In this document: positions 1 to 7,350 of the stretch, piece by piece
Position numbering within the stretch: the stretch's first letter is position 1
Layout of the letters: every line of letters starts with the position of its first letter
Made by a program: the position numbers and the translations under genes
Origin: CAYMEV01 sp964431655 [NCBI: uncultured bacterium]
Lineage (GTDB): Bacteria; CAYMEV01
Reading direction: 5' to 3'
Assembly: GCA_964431655.1 (NCBI GenBank)
Contig: CAYSKJ010000019.1
Span: forward strand, 7,164-29,746
Length of the DNA stretch: 22,583 nucleotides
Notes under the pieces: generated by a model
The model's database searches: none
Told to the model about the DNA's origin: nothing
The model's input: the letters and a program-made list of their open reading frames with translations, nothing else

Positions 1-256
1 TGCTGTAATAGATGATAAAGCTTATAATAAGGAACAGCAGGGCATTTATGCCTATAATATCGTTATTGAATATATCAGAGACAATTCCCGTAATAAAGAC
101 AAAAAAAAGCATATTGCGGTCTTCTTTGAGAGAGAGATACACTGCCAGGGACAACAGCAGGTTTATTTCCATGAGGCTGATTATATACCTGTTCATGATA
201 AATAGCTCAAAAAAGGGTAGAAGCAGTATCAGAATACCCAGCTTTATGTATTTCAT
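1..256 (-). CDS. mreD: Rod shape-determining protein MreD, N-terminal part (runs off the window)
   Basis: The frame is open from an ATG at 256 to the window edge, giving about 85 residues of a very hydrophobic protein that begins MKYIKLGILILLLPFFE. It shows successive membrane segments, and an FVFITGIVSDIF stretch resembles the membrane core of MreD. The start overlaps the mreC stop in an ATGA junction, and AAAGGGG lies just upstream as a ribosome binding site. MreD is the inner-membrane partner of MreC in the elongation complex that guides lateral cell-wall synthesis. The identity rests on hydrophobicity plus position directly after mreC, since MreD sequences diverge strongly. The C-terminal half lies outside the window. 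Confidence 0.82.
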   Translation of the reverse strand, partial: MKYIKLGILILLLPFFELFIMNRYIISLMEINLLLSLAVYLSLKEDRNMLFFVFITGIVSDIFNNDIIGINALLFLIISFIIYYS

Positions 257-1095
257 AATCCCCTTTCACCGCGACTTTCGTTTAAGTTTAACTGCATCAG
301 GTAGAGATACCTGGATGTATAGGGAGAGCCGTTCAGCTCCACATATATATCATAAAAGAACTTGGAGGGGTCCTTTTCATATTTAATAATATCACCCACA
401 TATATATTCCTGGGAAAAACTCCATCCAGGCCCGATGTATAAACCCGCTGAGGAAAGGTAATATCAAGGTTCTGGGGAACATAGTAAAGGCTTCCCCTGA
501 GGGTTCCGTTCCCTTTGATTATCCCGTTTATTCCGTCAGTTTCAAGGTATACTGCCATCGCTGTCTTATTCGAAATGGTAGTTCTTACAACAGAAAACCT
601 GTTATGAACCTCCACTACATATCCCAGCAGGCCCTTTTCACTGATCAGGATGTCATACTCCCTGACACTGTCCTGACTTCCCCTGTCTATAATAAGGTCC
701 CTGTTCATGCTGAACCCTGACACTCCAGTTATCCGGACAGCCTTATAGAGGTAAATCTCCTGTCTTTCAATCCCCAGCAGTCTTTCAAGCCTTTGAAATT
801 CCTGCCTGTAGGCATGGAAATCATTTAACCGGTTCCTCAGATAGAGATTTTCCTTTTGAAGAAGCTTTATCTTCTCTTTCTGGTAAAGAAAATATTTCAG
901 ATTGTACCTGAAAGAATCTACTGAATCAGGTATATAGGAAATGATGGATTCAATGGGCGAGAGGTATTCAAAAAAAAACCGCCTCAGGGATGGCGCAAAC
1001 ATTATGACCCTTATCTGATAGGTTATCAGGAGAAAGGACAGAAGAAGAAGTGTAATAAAGGTGAATAAAACTCGGTAGTGAGGTTTTTCCATCAT
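253..1095 (-). CDS. mreC: Rod shape-determining protein MreC
   Basis: This 280-residue protein has the MreC layout: a short cytoplasmic start, one membrane span at about residues 10-30, a coiled coil at about 70-110, then a periplasmic beta domain. Family signatures seen are IIDRGSQDSVREYD, GLLGYVVEV, a VPQNLDI stretch, and TSGLDGVFPRNIYVGDI near the C-terminus. MreC is the periplasmic scaffold linking MreB and MreD to the elongation transpeptidase. The length is within the usual range. ATG codons stand at 1095 and 1092; neither has a strong ribosome binding site, so the exact start is uncertain by one codon. It follows the YdcH gene by 36 bp and overlaps mreD. No mreB is present in the window. 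Confidence 0.95.
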   Translation of the reverse strand: MMEKPHYRVLFTFITLLLLSFLLITYQIRVIMFAPSLRRFFFEYLSPIESIISYIPDSVDSFRYNLKYFLYQKEKIKLLQKENLYLRNRLNDFHAYRQEFQRLERLLGIERQEIYLYKAVRITGVSGFSMNRDLIIDRGSQDSVREYDILISEKGLLGYVVEVHNRFSVVRTTISNKTAMAVYLETDGINGIIKGNGTLRGSLYYVPQNLDITFPQRVYTSGLDGVFPRNIYVGDIIKYEKDPSKFFYDIYVELNGSPYTSRYLYLMQLNLNESRGERGL

Positions 1096-1131
1096 TGTGT
1101 CCGATCTTTTCTCTCAGCTGGTCAAAGCAGT

Positions 1132-1380
1132 TTAGAACTCAGCCTTTTCTCCTTTCTGTGATCGGATATGGCTGTATATCATGTCCTCCATCTTATCCTT
1201 CAGATAGAGCTTTTGCCTTTTGAGGTTTTTAATGTCCATTTTTTCGGAATCCGAGAGAACTATTTTCATTTCTATGCTCTCAATCTTTTCATGAATTGCC
1301 TTGTGCTCCTCGTAATTTTTCTTAAACTCATCAGAATTGCACAAAAGATACCTTTTGGAATTATCATAACTATTATTCAT
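1132..1380 (-). CDS. YdcH-family (DUF465) small coiled-coil protein
   Basis: A charged 82-residue protein of two predicted helices. An F-x-x-x-Y-x-E-H-x-x-I-H pattern is followed by a second helix containing LKRQKLYLKDKMEDMI. This fits the DUF465/YdcH family, whose hallmark is a helical hairpin with an LK-x-x-KL-x-LKD motif. The cellular role of this family is not established. I chose the ATG at 1380 over the in-frame ATG at 1398 because AAGGAGAGGGC directly precedes it and it forms an ATGA overlap with the upstream acetyltransferase. Its position between rimI and mreC suggests co-transcription with cell-shape genes. The family call is fairly secure; the function is unknown. Confidence 0.75.
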   Translation of the reverse strand: MNNSYDNSKRYLLCNSDEFKKNYEEHKAIHEKIESIEMKIVLSDSEKMDIKNLKRQKLYLKDKMEDMIYSHIRSQKGEKAEF

Positions 1381-1901
1381 GCCCTCTCCTTTATCCATTT
1401 TTTATATTCTACATCTATGCTTTCAATATGTTCTTTAATATTAACATCCATAAGGACAGCATCCTGGCCGTCAGCATAGTAATTCTTCCTTAAACCGCTG
1501 ACAGCAAACCCCGCCTTTTTATAAAGACAGACAGCCGGTTTGTTTATTGAATTAACCTCCAGCTGGACGAGCTCTATTTCCTTATTGTTTAAAAGGTAGC
1601 CCAGCAAAAAGTATAAAAGCATCTCCCCCAGCCCCATGCGCCGGTAATCAGGCCTTATCCCGATCCTGTCAATATTTGCTGAAGGTTGTATAAGAAGGAC
1701 ATTTGCATAACCTGCCAGGGCATCTCCTGAAAAAAGACAGAAAAAAAGGGTGTATTCCCTTAAGGATAAGGGTATGATGCCTGCTGCTGCCCTGGCATTA
1801 AAAAGCTCCCTTTCCATCCTCATGATAGTACCGGAATATTCTTCTCTGTAGAAATCTATATATATGTTCCCGTTTTTTTTAAGGTAGTGCCACATTTCCA
1901 A
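1377..1901 (-). CDS. rimI: GNAT N-acetyltransferase, RimI-like (ribosomal-protein alanine acetyltransferase type)
   Basis: This 174-residue GNAT-fold protein carries the acetyl-CoA pyrophosphate-binding motif RRMGLG at residues 87-92. RimI-type elements follow: LEVNSINKPAVCLYKKAGF (about 114-132, with the conserved Glu, Asn and Tyr) and RKNYYADGQDAVLMD (about 138-152). RimI acetylates the N-terminal alanine of ribosomal protein S18 in E. coli; related enzymes act on other N-termini. The C-terminus is about 20 residues longer than a minimal RimI. The first codon is TTG at 1901; an ATG two codons later at 1895 is an equally possible start, and neither has a clear ribosome binding site. It heads the leftward operon with YdcH, mreC and mreD. 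The substrate here is an inference from family resemblance. Confidence 0.75.
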   Translation of the reverse strand: MEMWHYLKKNGNIYIDFYREEYSGTIMRMERELFNARAAAGIIPLSLREYTLFFCLFSGDALAGYANVLLIQPSANIDRIGIRPDYRRMGLGEMLLYFLLGYLLNNKEIELVQLEVNSINKPAVCLYKKAGFAVSGLRKNYYADGQDAVLMDVNIKEHIESIDVEYKKWIKERA

Positions 1902-1914
1902 CTGATAAATTTTG

Positions 1915-1943
1915 TTGAAAGATCACATGTATACCAGTATATT
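1915..1943 (+). promoter_or_regulatory. Sigma-70-type promoter candidate for rlmN-tilS
   Basis: A -35 box TTGAAA (1915-1920) is followed after exactly 17 bp by a -10 box TATATT (1938-1943). Transcription would start near 1950, leaving a leader of about 27 nt that contains the ribosome binding site AAGGA (1962-1966) before the rlmN ATG at 1977. The spacing fits well. It has not been tested experimentally, and it overlaps the opposing rimI promoter. Confidence 0.55.
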
Positions 1944-1963
1944 TTATTTTTTCATTAAAACAA
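1936..1963 (-). promoter_or_regulatory. Sigma-70-type promoter candidate for the rimI-ydcH-mreC-mreD operon
   Basis: On the minus strand a -35 box TTGTTT (1963-1958) is followed after 16 bp by a -10 box TATACT (1941-1936), about 35 bp from the rimI start. The -10 box overlaps that of the opposing rlmN promoter. The call is by consensus matching only, in AT-rich DNA where chance matches are common. Confidence 0.45.
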
Positions 1964-1976
1964 GGATAAAATTTTC

Positions 1977-3032
1977 ATGTCTTTTAACCGCATTGATCCC
2001 AGGGATTTGAGTATTTCCCAGATGAAGGATTTTTTTCTCAGCAAGGGTTTGAGCTCCTTCAGGGCATCCCAGCTTTTTTCATTCCTTCATCGCTACAGGA
2101 AAATGGACTTTGAGGAACTTACCAACTTTTCAAAAGACTTCAGGAAGAAGTGCGGGGATTGGTTCTATTTCCGTATAATAGAGCCTGTAAAGCTTTTTGA
2201 ATCGTCTGATACTACCATAAAAATACTGTTCAGGCTGGAAGACGGTTTGCACGTAGAATCCGTGATGCTTTCAAACCGGGGACGATATACTGCATGCATT
2301 TCATCACAGGCAGGCTGCAGATTCGGATGCAGATTCTGCAGGACTGGCTCCATGGGTTTCAAACGTAATCTTTTCCCGTCGGAAATTGTTGAGCAGTTCG
2401 GTTATCTGAATTCCCTCCTTCAGGAAAAAAACGGAAAAGGGATTACAAACCTCGTTTTCATGGGAATGGGTGAGCCCCTCGATAATTATGACAATGTGCT
2501 TACAGCTGTGGAAATACTCTCTCAATCAGGCGGATATGAACTTTCCAGGACCAGGATGACCATATCCACCTGCGGCCATATTGAAGGCATAAAAAGCCTT
2601 ATCAAAGACTCAAGATCACCCCAGCTGGCAATATCGCTCAATTCCCCGGAACAGGAAAAAAGACGGAGCATTATGCCCTGTGCAGAGCGCTGGAGTCTTA
2701 AAGAGCTTATAGATAGCGCCATTGAGTTCTCAAGGATGAAGAAGGAAAGGGTTACCCTCGAATATATAATGATGGAGGGATTTAATGACTCCCTGAGCGA
2801 TGCGGACACTCTCTTAAGGCTTATACGGCAAAAAAACTGCTTCAAGATAAATCTCATACCCTTCAACAGCGGTTCCGGCCTCGGATTCAGACCTTCCTCC
2901 CGGGAGCAGATAATCCGGTTTCAGAACCATCTTAAGGCTAACCGGCTGTCAGCTCACTTAAGGCAGACAAAAGGCAGTGATATCCTTGCTGCATGCGGAC
3001 AGCTCGCTTATATGAACGGAGAAAAGGCATGA
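1977..3032 (+). CDS. rlmN: Dual-specificity RNA methyltransferase RlmN (23S rRNA A2503 / tRNA A37), radical SAM
   Basis: RlmN adds a C2 methyl group to A2503 of 23S rRNA and, in some bacteria, to A37 of certain tRNAs. This 351-residue protein has the radical SAM cluster motif CRFGCRFC (C114, C118, C121). It also has both extra catalytic cysteines of the RlmN/Cfr family: C107, in CISSQAGC, and C340, in AACGQL near the C-terminus, matching E. coli C118 and C355. The SAM-binding GMGEPLDNYDNV segment is clear. RlmN is favoured over Cfr by chromosomal housekeeping context and overall similarity, but this is not proven. The start at 1977 follows AAGGA and a good promoter. The stop overlaps the tilS ATG (ATGA), suggesting translational coupling. 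Confidence 0.93.
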   Translation: MSFNRIDPRDLSISQMKDFFLSKGLSSFRASQLFSFLHRYRKMDFEELTNFSKDFRKKCGDWFYFRIIEPVKLFESSDTTIKILFRLEDGLHVESVMLSNRGRYTACISSQAGCRFGCRFCRTGSMGFKRNLFPSEIVEQFGYLNSLLQEKNGKGITNLVFMGMGEPLDNYDNVLTAVEILSQSGGYELSRTRMTISTCGHIEGIKSLIKDSRSPQLAISLNSPEQEKRRSIMPCAERWSLKELIDSAIEFSRMKKERVTLEYIMMEGFNDSLSDADTLLRLIRQKNCFKINLIPFNSGSGLGFRPSSREQIIRFQNHLKANRLSAHLRQTKGSDILAACGQLAYMNGEKA

Positions 3033-4009
3033 GAGACCCTCTGATTAAAAAAGTAGCCGGAACAATGAATAAATACTGCCTGGTAAAAAAAAATCAGAAA
3101 ATTTTCCTTTCCTTTTCAGGGGGCATGGACTCAACAGTACTTTTTCATGTACTTGACAGCCAGAAAAACTCAGGGGGTTTTTCCATCTGCCTTCTTCACA
3201 TCAACCATAATATCCGAAAGGAGTCTTCCAGGGAAGAAAGATGGGCCGCTGAGTTCAGTGCCGCAATGGGCGCACCCCTTGTTATAAGGCGCCTTAAACC
3301 GGATAACCGAAGCAGTTCCTGCAGCCTTGAGGAATGGGCTCACCATGAAAGATACAGGTTATATGAAAGTATGCTGAAACAGTACCCCGGCTCTTTAATT
3401 GCCACTGCCCATCATTCCGGTGATAACCTTGAAACCCTTCTGCTTTCTCTGTTCAAGGGCAATATAGGACATCCTTTCTGCGGGATGAGCATGAAGACAG
3501 GTTCAATCATAAGACCCCTGCTTCATGTATCAAAGGAGGAAATATGCGATTTTGCCAAAAAATTTGGTCTGAGCTATATTACCGATCCCTCCAACGATGA
3601 TTTATCCTTTGAAAGAAATTTTCTAAGGCATGCCATAATACCGGGTATTGAGGAAAGGTTTGGCGGTATCCACAGCAGAATAAGCCAGATTACCTCCCGC
3701 TATGCCCTCCAGAAGGATTATATAGATTCAATGATATGCTCCTTTATTGATAAACACTGCACCAAAAGTCCAGGCAAAATCCTGATGGACCTTGACAGCT
3801 ACAAAAAACTGCACACTGCTTTGAAGTATGAAGCAATAAGAAGAATTCTTTTTATGATTTACCGGAGCAATAAAATTGTCTCTTACAGGCTGGTATCAGA
3901 AATATTCAATTATATCGACAAGAAGAAGGGGAATGTCAGCATGCCCGGGGATGCAAAATGTCTTGTATCAGGCCGTTACCTTGCTTTTCTGACGGGTTCA
4001 GAAACCTAA
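3029..4009 (+). CDS. tilS: tRNA(Ile)-lysidine synthase TilS, short form
   Basis: TilS uses ATP and lysine to convert C34 of tRNA-Ile(CAU) to lysidine, so that AUA is read as Ile. The 326-residue protein has the N-type PP-loop SGGMDS at residues 30-35 and HINHNIRKESSREER, which resembles the family LxHxLR-type segment. It also has TAHHSGDNLETLLLSLFKG and the late motif ITDPSNDDLSFERNFLRH. It ends soon after the helical region, so it lacks the extra C-terminal domains of E. coli TilS and resembles the short Aquifex type. I chose the ATG at 3029 because it forms ATGA with the rlmN stop and follows a GGAG; a longer in-frame ATG at 2993 lies inside rlmN. Its stop overlaps the 3' end of the opposing lipoprotein gene by 12 bp. 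Confidence 0.93.
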   Translation: MRDPLIKKVAGTMNKYCLVKKNQKIFLSFSGGMDSTVLFHVLDSQKNSGGFSICLLHINHNIRKESSREERWAAEFSAAMGAPLVIRRLKPDNRSSSCSLEEWAHHERYRLYESMLKQYPGSLIATAHHSGDNLETLLLSLFKGNIGHPFCGMSMKTGSIIRPLLHVSKEEICDFAKKFGLSYITDPSNDDLSFERNFLRHAIIPGIEERFGGIHSRISQITSRYALQKDYIDSMICSFIDKHCTKSPGKILMDLDSYKKLHTALKYEAIRRILFMIYRSNKIVSYRLVSEIFNYIDKKKGNVSMPGDAKCLVSGRYLAFLTGSET

Positions 4010-4615
4010 CTTTTCCTTTATTTCCGGGTCTCTGCTTAAGTTTATCGAAAATGGGATTTCAACTTTGAAACTGCTTGCACTATGGTATATATCATAAAAG
4101 GTGAGAAGAGCATGCTGCTCCTGGGGGCTGATCTTTCCAAAGATAAGATAGGCTTCGACCGGTGTTTCCTTTGTAATACCTGTCCTGCCCTTTTTTACAT
4201 ACTCCCGGATAAAGGCCCGAAGCTCATGGTTATTGTCTTTCTCAGCAATAAGATAAAGATCAAAGTAGTTCAGCGGCTGCTTGCGGTTATAAGGGTTTAA
4301 GACAAGCATAATATTATCAAAGTTTATGGAAACCTCATTATCCCCAAGCCTGGTCGCTGATAATTTTATGATATGAAAATCAGTCATAAAACTCTGTATA
4401 TCCCCATACCCCAGTATCCTGCCGATATCCTGCTTTTCTGCGCCTTTAACAGCGCTGAGCCTTAAGGATAATACCTCATCCCTGTATTCCAGAGAATCAT
4501 TACCAGCTTTAACAAGGGGATGACTGGAGGGCATGAGATATACTGAATTCAGAGCAGGTCCGCAGGCACATGCCATGATGGCAATCGCCAGAACTGCTGA
4601 TATTCTACCTGGCAT
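3998..4615 (-). CDS. Putative lipoprotein of unknown function
   Basis: I do not recognise the family. From the ATG at 4615 the protein has 205 residues. It starts with a short positive segment (MPGRIS), a hydrophobic core (AVLAIAIM) and cysteines at 16 and 18 before a Gly. This suggests a lipoprotein signal with an atypical lipobox (IMAC), as tolerated in spirochaetes. The mature part is soluble-looking with alternating beta-like stretches and no membrane span. An in-frame ATG at 4696 would place an implausible basic leader inside ugd, so I rejected it. The start overlaps the end of ugd by 11 nt, making it the last visible gene of the polysaccharide operon. A role in surface-polysaccharide export or anchoring is possible by position only. 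Confidence 0.68.
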   Translation of the reverse strand: MPGRISAVLAIAIMACACGPALNSVYLMPSSHPLVKAGNDSLEYRDEVLSLRLSAVKGAEKQDIGRILGYGDIQSFMTDFHIIKLSATRLGDNEVSINFDNIMLVLNPYNRKQPLNYFDLYLIAEKDNNHELRAFIREYVKKGRTGITKETPVEAYLIFGKISPQEQHALLTFYDIYHSASSFKVEIPFSINLSRDPEIKEKLGF

Positions 4616-5912
4616 TACTGACCGGTACACCCAGAGCATAAAAATCAAAACCCATTTCTTCTTTCTGCTTCTTTTTGTAAAGATTCCTGCCGTCAAATAT
4701 TACAGGTTCTTTCATCAGATTCCTTATCTTTCTCATATCAAGGAATTTAAAGACCCTCCATTCAGTAATAAGGAGAATGGCATCAGCATCCCTGGCCGTC
4801 TCGTATGGGTCAGGGCAGTATGTAATATCGGGCATTATAATTTTCGCCTTCTCCACAGCAATGGGATCAAAAGCCTTTATAACGGCTCCTTCTCTTTTCA
4901 GTGACCTGATGATTTCAATGCTTTTTGCCTCTCTCATGTCGTCAGTATTGGGTTTGAAGCTCAGGCCGAAAACTGCAAATACACGGTCTTTCATATCAGG
5001 AAATCTTTCCCTGATCAGAGACACAAAATGCTCGGCCCTTCGGCTGTTGATATCCACCACCTCTTTTAAAAGCCTGAAATCCACACCGTATTTCTGAGCA
5101 GTATTTATAAGGGAAAGGGAATCCTTGGGAAAGCAGGAACCCCCGTATCCGAGGCCGGCATTAAGAAACTGGTTCCCTATCCTTGAATCCATCCCCATGC
5201 CGCGCTTTATATCATTGATATCAGCACCGCATTTTTCACACAGGTTTGCAATCTCGTTTATAAATGATATCTTTGTGGCAAGAAATGCATTTGATGCATA
5301 CTTGATGACCTCCGCCGAGCGGACATCAGTTATTATCATAGGCCTTTCCAGGCTCGAATAAAGCTCCAGAAGCTTCATGGCCACATCCCTCTTTTCAGCG
5401 CCTATCACTATCCTGTCAGGATAGAGGGTATCATGGATTGCATCTCCTTCCCTAAGAAACTCCGGATTACTGCATATATCAAAACAATATTTTTTTTGTA
5501 TCTTTTCCTCGATTATATTTTTAACCAGGTCTCCGGTGCCAACAGGCACGGTGCTTTTATTTACGATTATTTTATACCCGTTGATATATTCTGCTATCTT
5601 TTCTGCAGCAGCTGAAACCTGGGAAAGGTCAGTTTCGCCGTCACCGCCGGGAGGAGTCCCGACAGCTATGAATATTATCTCGGAACCTTCCACCGTTTGC
5701 CTGTAATCCGTGGTAAATAAAATCCTGCCGGCCTCATGGTTCTTTGTTACCATTTCATCAAGGCCCGGCTCAAAGATGGGCATTATGCCCTTTTTCAGCC
5801 CTTCTATCTTCTGGCTGTCATTATCGAGACATATAACGTTATTTCCAAGATCAGCAAAAACTGCCGCAGTAACAAGGCCGACATAGCCTGTCCCAATGAT
5901 AGAGATATCCAA
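4605..5912 (-). CDS. ugd: UDP-glucose 6-dehydrogenase
   Basis: This enzyme oxidises UDP-glucose to UDP-glucuronate with two NAD+, supplying acidic sugar for surface polysaccharides. The 435-residue protein has the NAD-binding GTGYVG at residues 7-12 and the catalytic Cys at about residue 260 within GYGGSCFPKDS. It also has the FSFKPNTDD-type motif (seen as LSFKPNTDDMREAKS) and a C-terminal FDGRNLY segment that is typical of the family. The start is a TTG at 5912 preceded by a strong AGGAGG ribosome binding site; no ATG is better placed. It lies 19 bp after the sugar-phosphate transferase gene and overlaps the lipoprotein gene downstream. A GDP-mannose or UDP-ManNAc dehydrogenase is a less likely alternative. 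Confidence 0.93.
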   Translation of the reverse strand: MDISIIGTGYVGLVTAAVFADLGNNVICLDNDSQKIEGLKKGIMPIFEPGLDEMVTKNHEAGRILFTTDYRQTVEGSEIIFIAVGTPPGGDGETDLSQVSAAAEKIAEYINGYKIIVNKSTVPVGTGDLVKNIIEEKIQKKYCFDICSNPEFLREGDAIHDTLYPDRIVIGAEKRDVAMKLLELYSSLERPMIITDVRSAEVIKYASNAFLATKISFINEIANLCEKCGADINDIKRGMGMDSRIGNQFLNAGLGYGGSCFPKDSLSLINTAQKYGVDFRLLKEVVDINSRRAEHFVSLIRERFPDMKDRVFAVFGLSFKPNTDDMREAKSIEIIRSLKREGAVIKAFDPIAVEKAKIIMPDITYCPDPYETARDADAILLITEWRVFKFLDMRKIRNLMKEPVIFDGRNLYKKKQKEEMGFDFYALGVPVSNAR

Positions 5913-5931
5913 TGCGTGCTCCTCCTAAAAT

Positions 5932-7350
5932 CTATTGTGCGTTTTTATTGAAACTGCCGGTTAAAATCGTTTTATAAATAATCTGCAGGTCAAATTTAAA
6001 AGACCAGTTTTCTACATAAAAAAGATCACACTCCACTCTCTTTGAGATGGATGTGTCACCCCTCCATCCATTCACCTGAGCCCAGCCGGTGATACCGCTT
6101 TTTACCTTGTGCCTGAGCATATACTCAGGATATTTATCCTTGAATTCATCAACAAAATTCGGAGACTCGGGTCTTGGCCCCACAATACTCATCTCGCCCT
6201 TAAGTACATTGATAAGCTGGGGGAGTTCATCCAGTCCGCTTTTCCTTAAAAATATGCCGAATCTGGTCCTTCTCGGGTCATCCTTTACTGTCCAGCCGGT
6301 GATAATACCCTCATTTTCCGCCCCTTTTACCATGGTCCTGAATTTGTATATCTTGAAAATCCTGCGGTCAAGCCCCATCCGTTTTTGAGAAAAGAATACC
6401 GGCCCCTGGCTTGTGAGCTTTACAAGGACAGCTATAACCAGCATCAGGGGCGAAAAGACTATAATGCCGATTATTGAGGCAAATACATCAAACACCCTTT
6501 TTACGAGGCTGTTCCAGCCAGTAAGGGGTGTATGGGATATATCTATTATTGGAATCCCGTCAAGAGACTCCACATTCGATCGCAACAGAATAAGCTCCAG
6601 GACATCTGGGATAAGTTTTATATCAACAATTTCTGTTTTGAGCCGGTTTATTATCTCGGCGACTTTATGAAACTGGTGATTGGGAAGGGCAATAAATACC
6701 TGGTCTATGCCCTCATTTTTAATAATTTTAATCAGGTCGCTGATCCTTCCCAGAACATTTACACCATAAAGAGCTTTGTTCTGTATGCTTTCGTCATCAT
6801 CCACAATGCCCTTAATATTTAATCCGTAATAGGAATGATTTATAAGGCTTCGCACAATACCATCGGCAGATTTCCCTGAACCTACTACTATAACATGCCT
6901 GAGATTGTATTTTCTCTTTCTCAGCTCTCTGAGAATAAGCCTGATAAGGGTTCTTGAAGAACTGACAAAAAGAAAGTTCAAAAACCAGAAAAGACCTATT
7001 ACAAGCCTGGAATACTCAATATCCCTCTGGAAGAACATAAACACTACAAGAATAAAGGTAGAAAGAGTAACAGCATTTAAAATCGTGAATATTTCCTCCA
7101 GAAGGGATTTGCCTCTTCTTGGCTGGTAAAGGCCCGAAAATTTGAAAACCAGTATCCAGATAAAGGAAATAAAAAAGAAGGTTACGCCTGAAAGATAGTT
7201 ATACTGGGGCGCTCCTCCGGGTGTCTGAAGGAAATCGAAGAGATTGGTGTAGAACCTGAGATAGTAGGCCAGGATAAAGCAAAGGTTTGTAAGAATTACA
7301 TCAGCCAGGACAAAAAGGGTAACTATATACTGATGGTATTTTTTAAGCAT
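5932..7350 (-). CDS. Polyisoprenyl-phosphate hexose-1-phosphate transferase (WcaJ/WbaP-type)
   Basis: This enzyme starts repeat-unit synthesis by moving a sugar 1-phosphate from a UDP-sugar to undecaprenyl phosphate. The 472-residue protein has four N-terminal membrane segments (about 8-30, 53-75, 88-107, 115-130) and a Rossmann-like domain beginning VIVVGSGKSADG at about 153. A re-entrant hydrophobic helix lies at about 287-310, followed by the catalytic domain with KFRTM (336-340), the Asp-Glu dyad D374-E375 in GLDELPQL, and GEMSIVGPRPE (385-395). This full-length form is typical of exopolysaccharide, capsule or O-antigen loci. Which sugar it transfers (Glc, Gal or another) cannot be told. 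Its ATG overlaps the end of the upstream glycosyltransferase by 8 nt. Confidence 0.93.
   Translation of the reverse strand: MLKKYHQYIVTLFVLADVILTNLCFILAYYLRFYTNLFDFLQTPGGAPQYNYLSGVTFFFISFIWILVFKFSGLYQPRRGKSLLEEIFTILNAVTLSTFILVVFMFFQRDIEYSRLVIGLFWFLNFLFVSSSRTLIRLILRELRKRKYNLRHVIVVGSGKSADGIVRSLINHSYYGLNIKGIVDDDESIQNKALYGVNVLGRISDLIKIIKNEGIDQVFIALPNHQFHKVAEIINRLKTEIVDIKLIPDVLELILLRSNVESLDGIPIIDISHTPLTGWNSLVKRVFDVFASIIGIIVFSPLMLVIAVLVKLTSQGPVFFSQKRMGLDRRIFKIYKFRTMVKGAENEGIITGWTVKDDPRRTRFGIFLRKSGLDELPQLINVLKGEMSIVGPRPESPNFVDEFKDKYPEYMLRHKVKSGITGWAQVNGWRGDTSISKRVECDLFYVENWSFKFDLQIIYKTILTGSFNKNAQ

Noticed and set aside
12-386. 124-residue plus-strand open frame at the window start
   Set aside because: It lies opposite mreC and the start of mreD, whose hydrophobic MreD-like reading frame, ATGA coupling and ribosome binding site are far more convincing.
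2993-3028. Longer tilS start at 2993
   Set aside because: It would add 12 residues encoded within rlmN. The ATG at 3029 has a GGAG and an ATGA junction with the rlmN stop.
1977-3032. Cfr antibiotic-resistance methyltransferase
   Set aside because: Cfr and RlmN share the motifs seen, but the chromosomal pairing with tilS and the overall resemblance fit housekeeping RlmN. There is no mobile-element context.
4616-4696. Longer lipoprotein start at 4696
   Set aside because: The extra residues are encoded inside ugd and put a basic, signal-incompatible leader before the lipoprotein-like signal.
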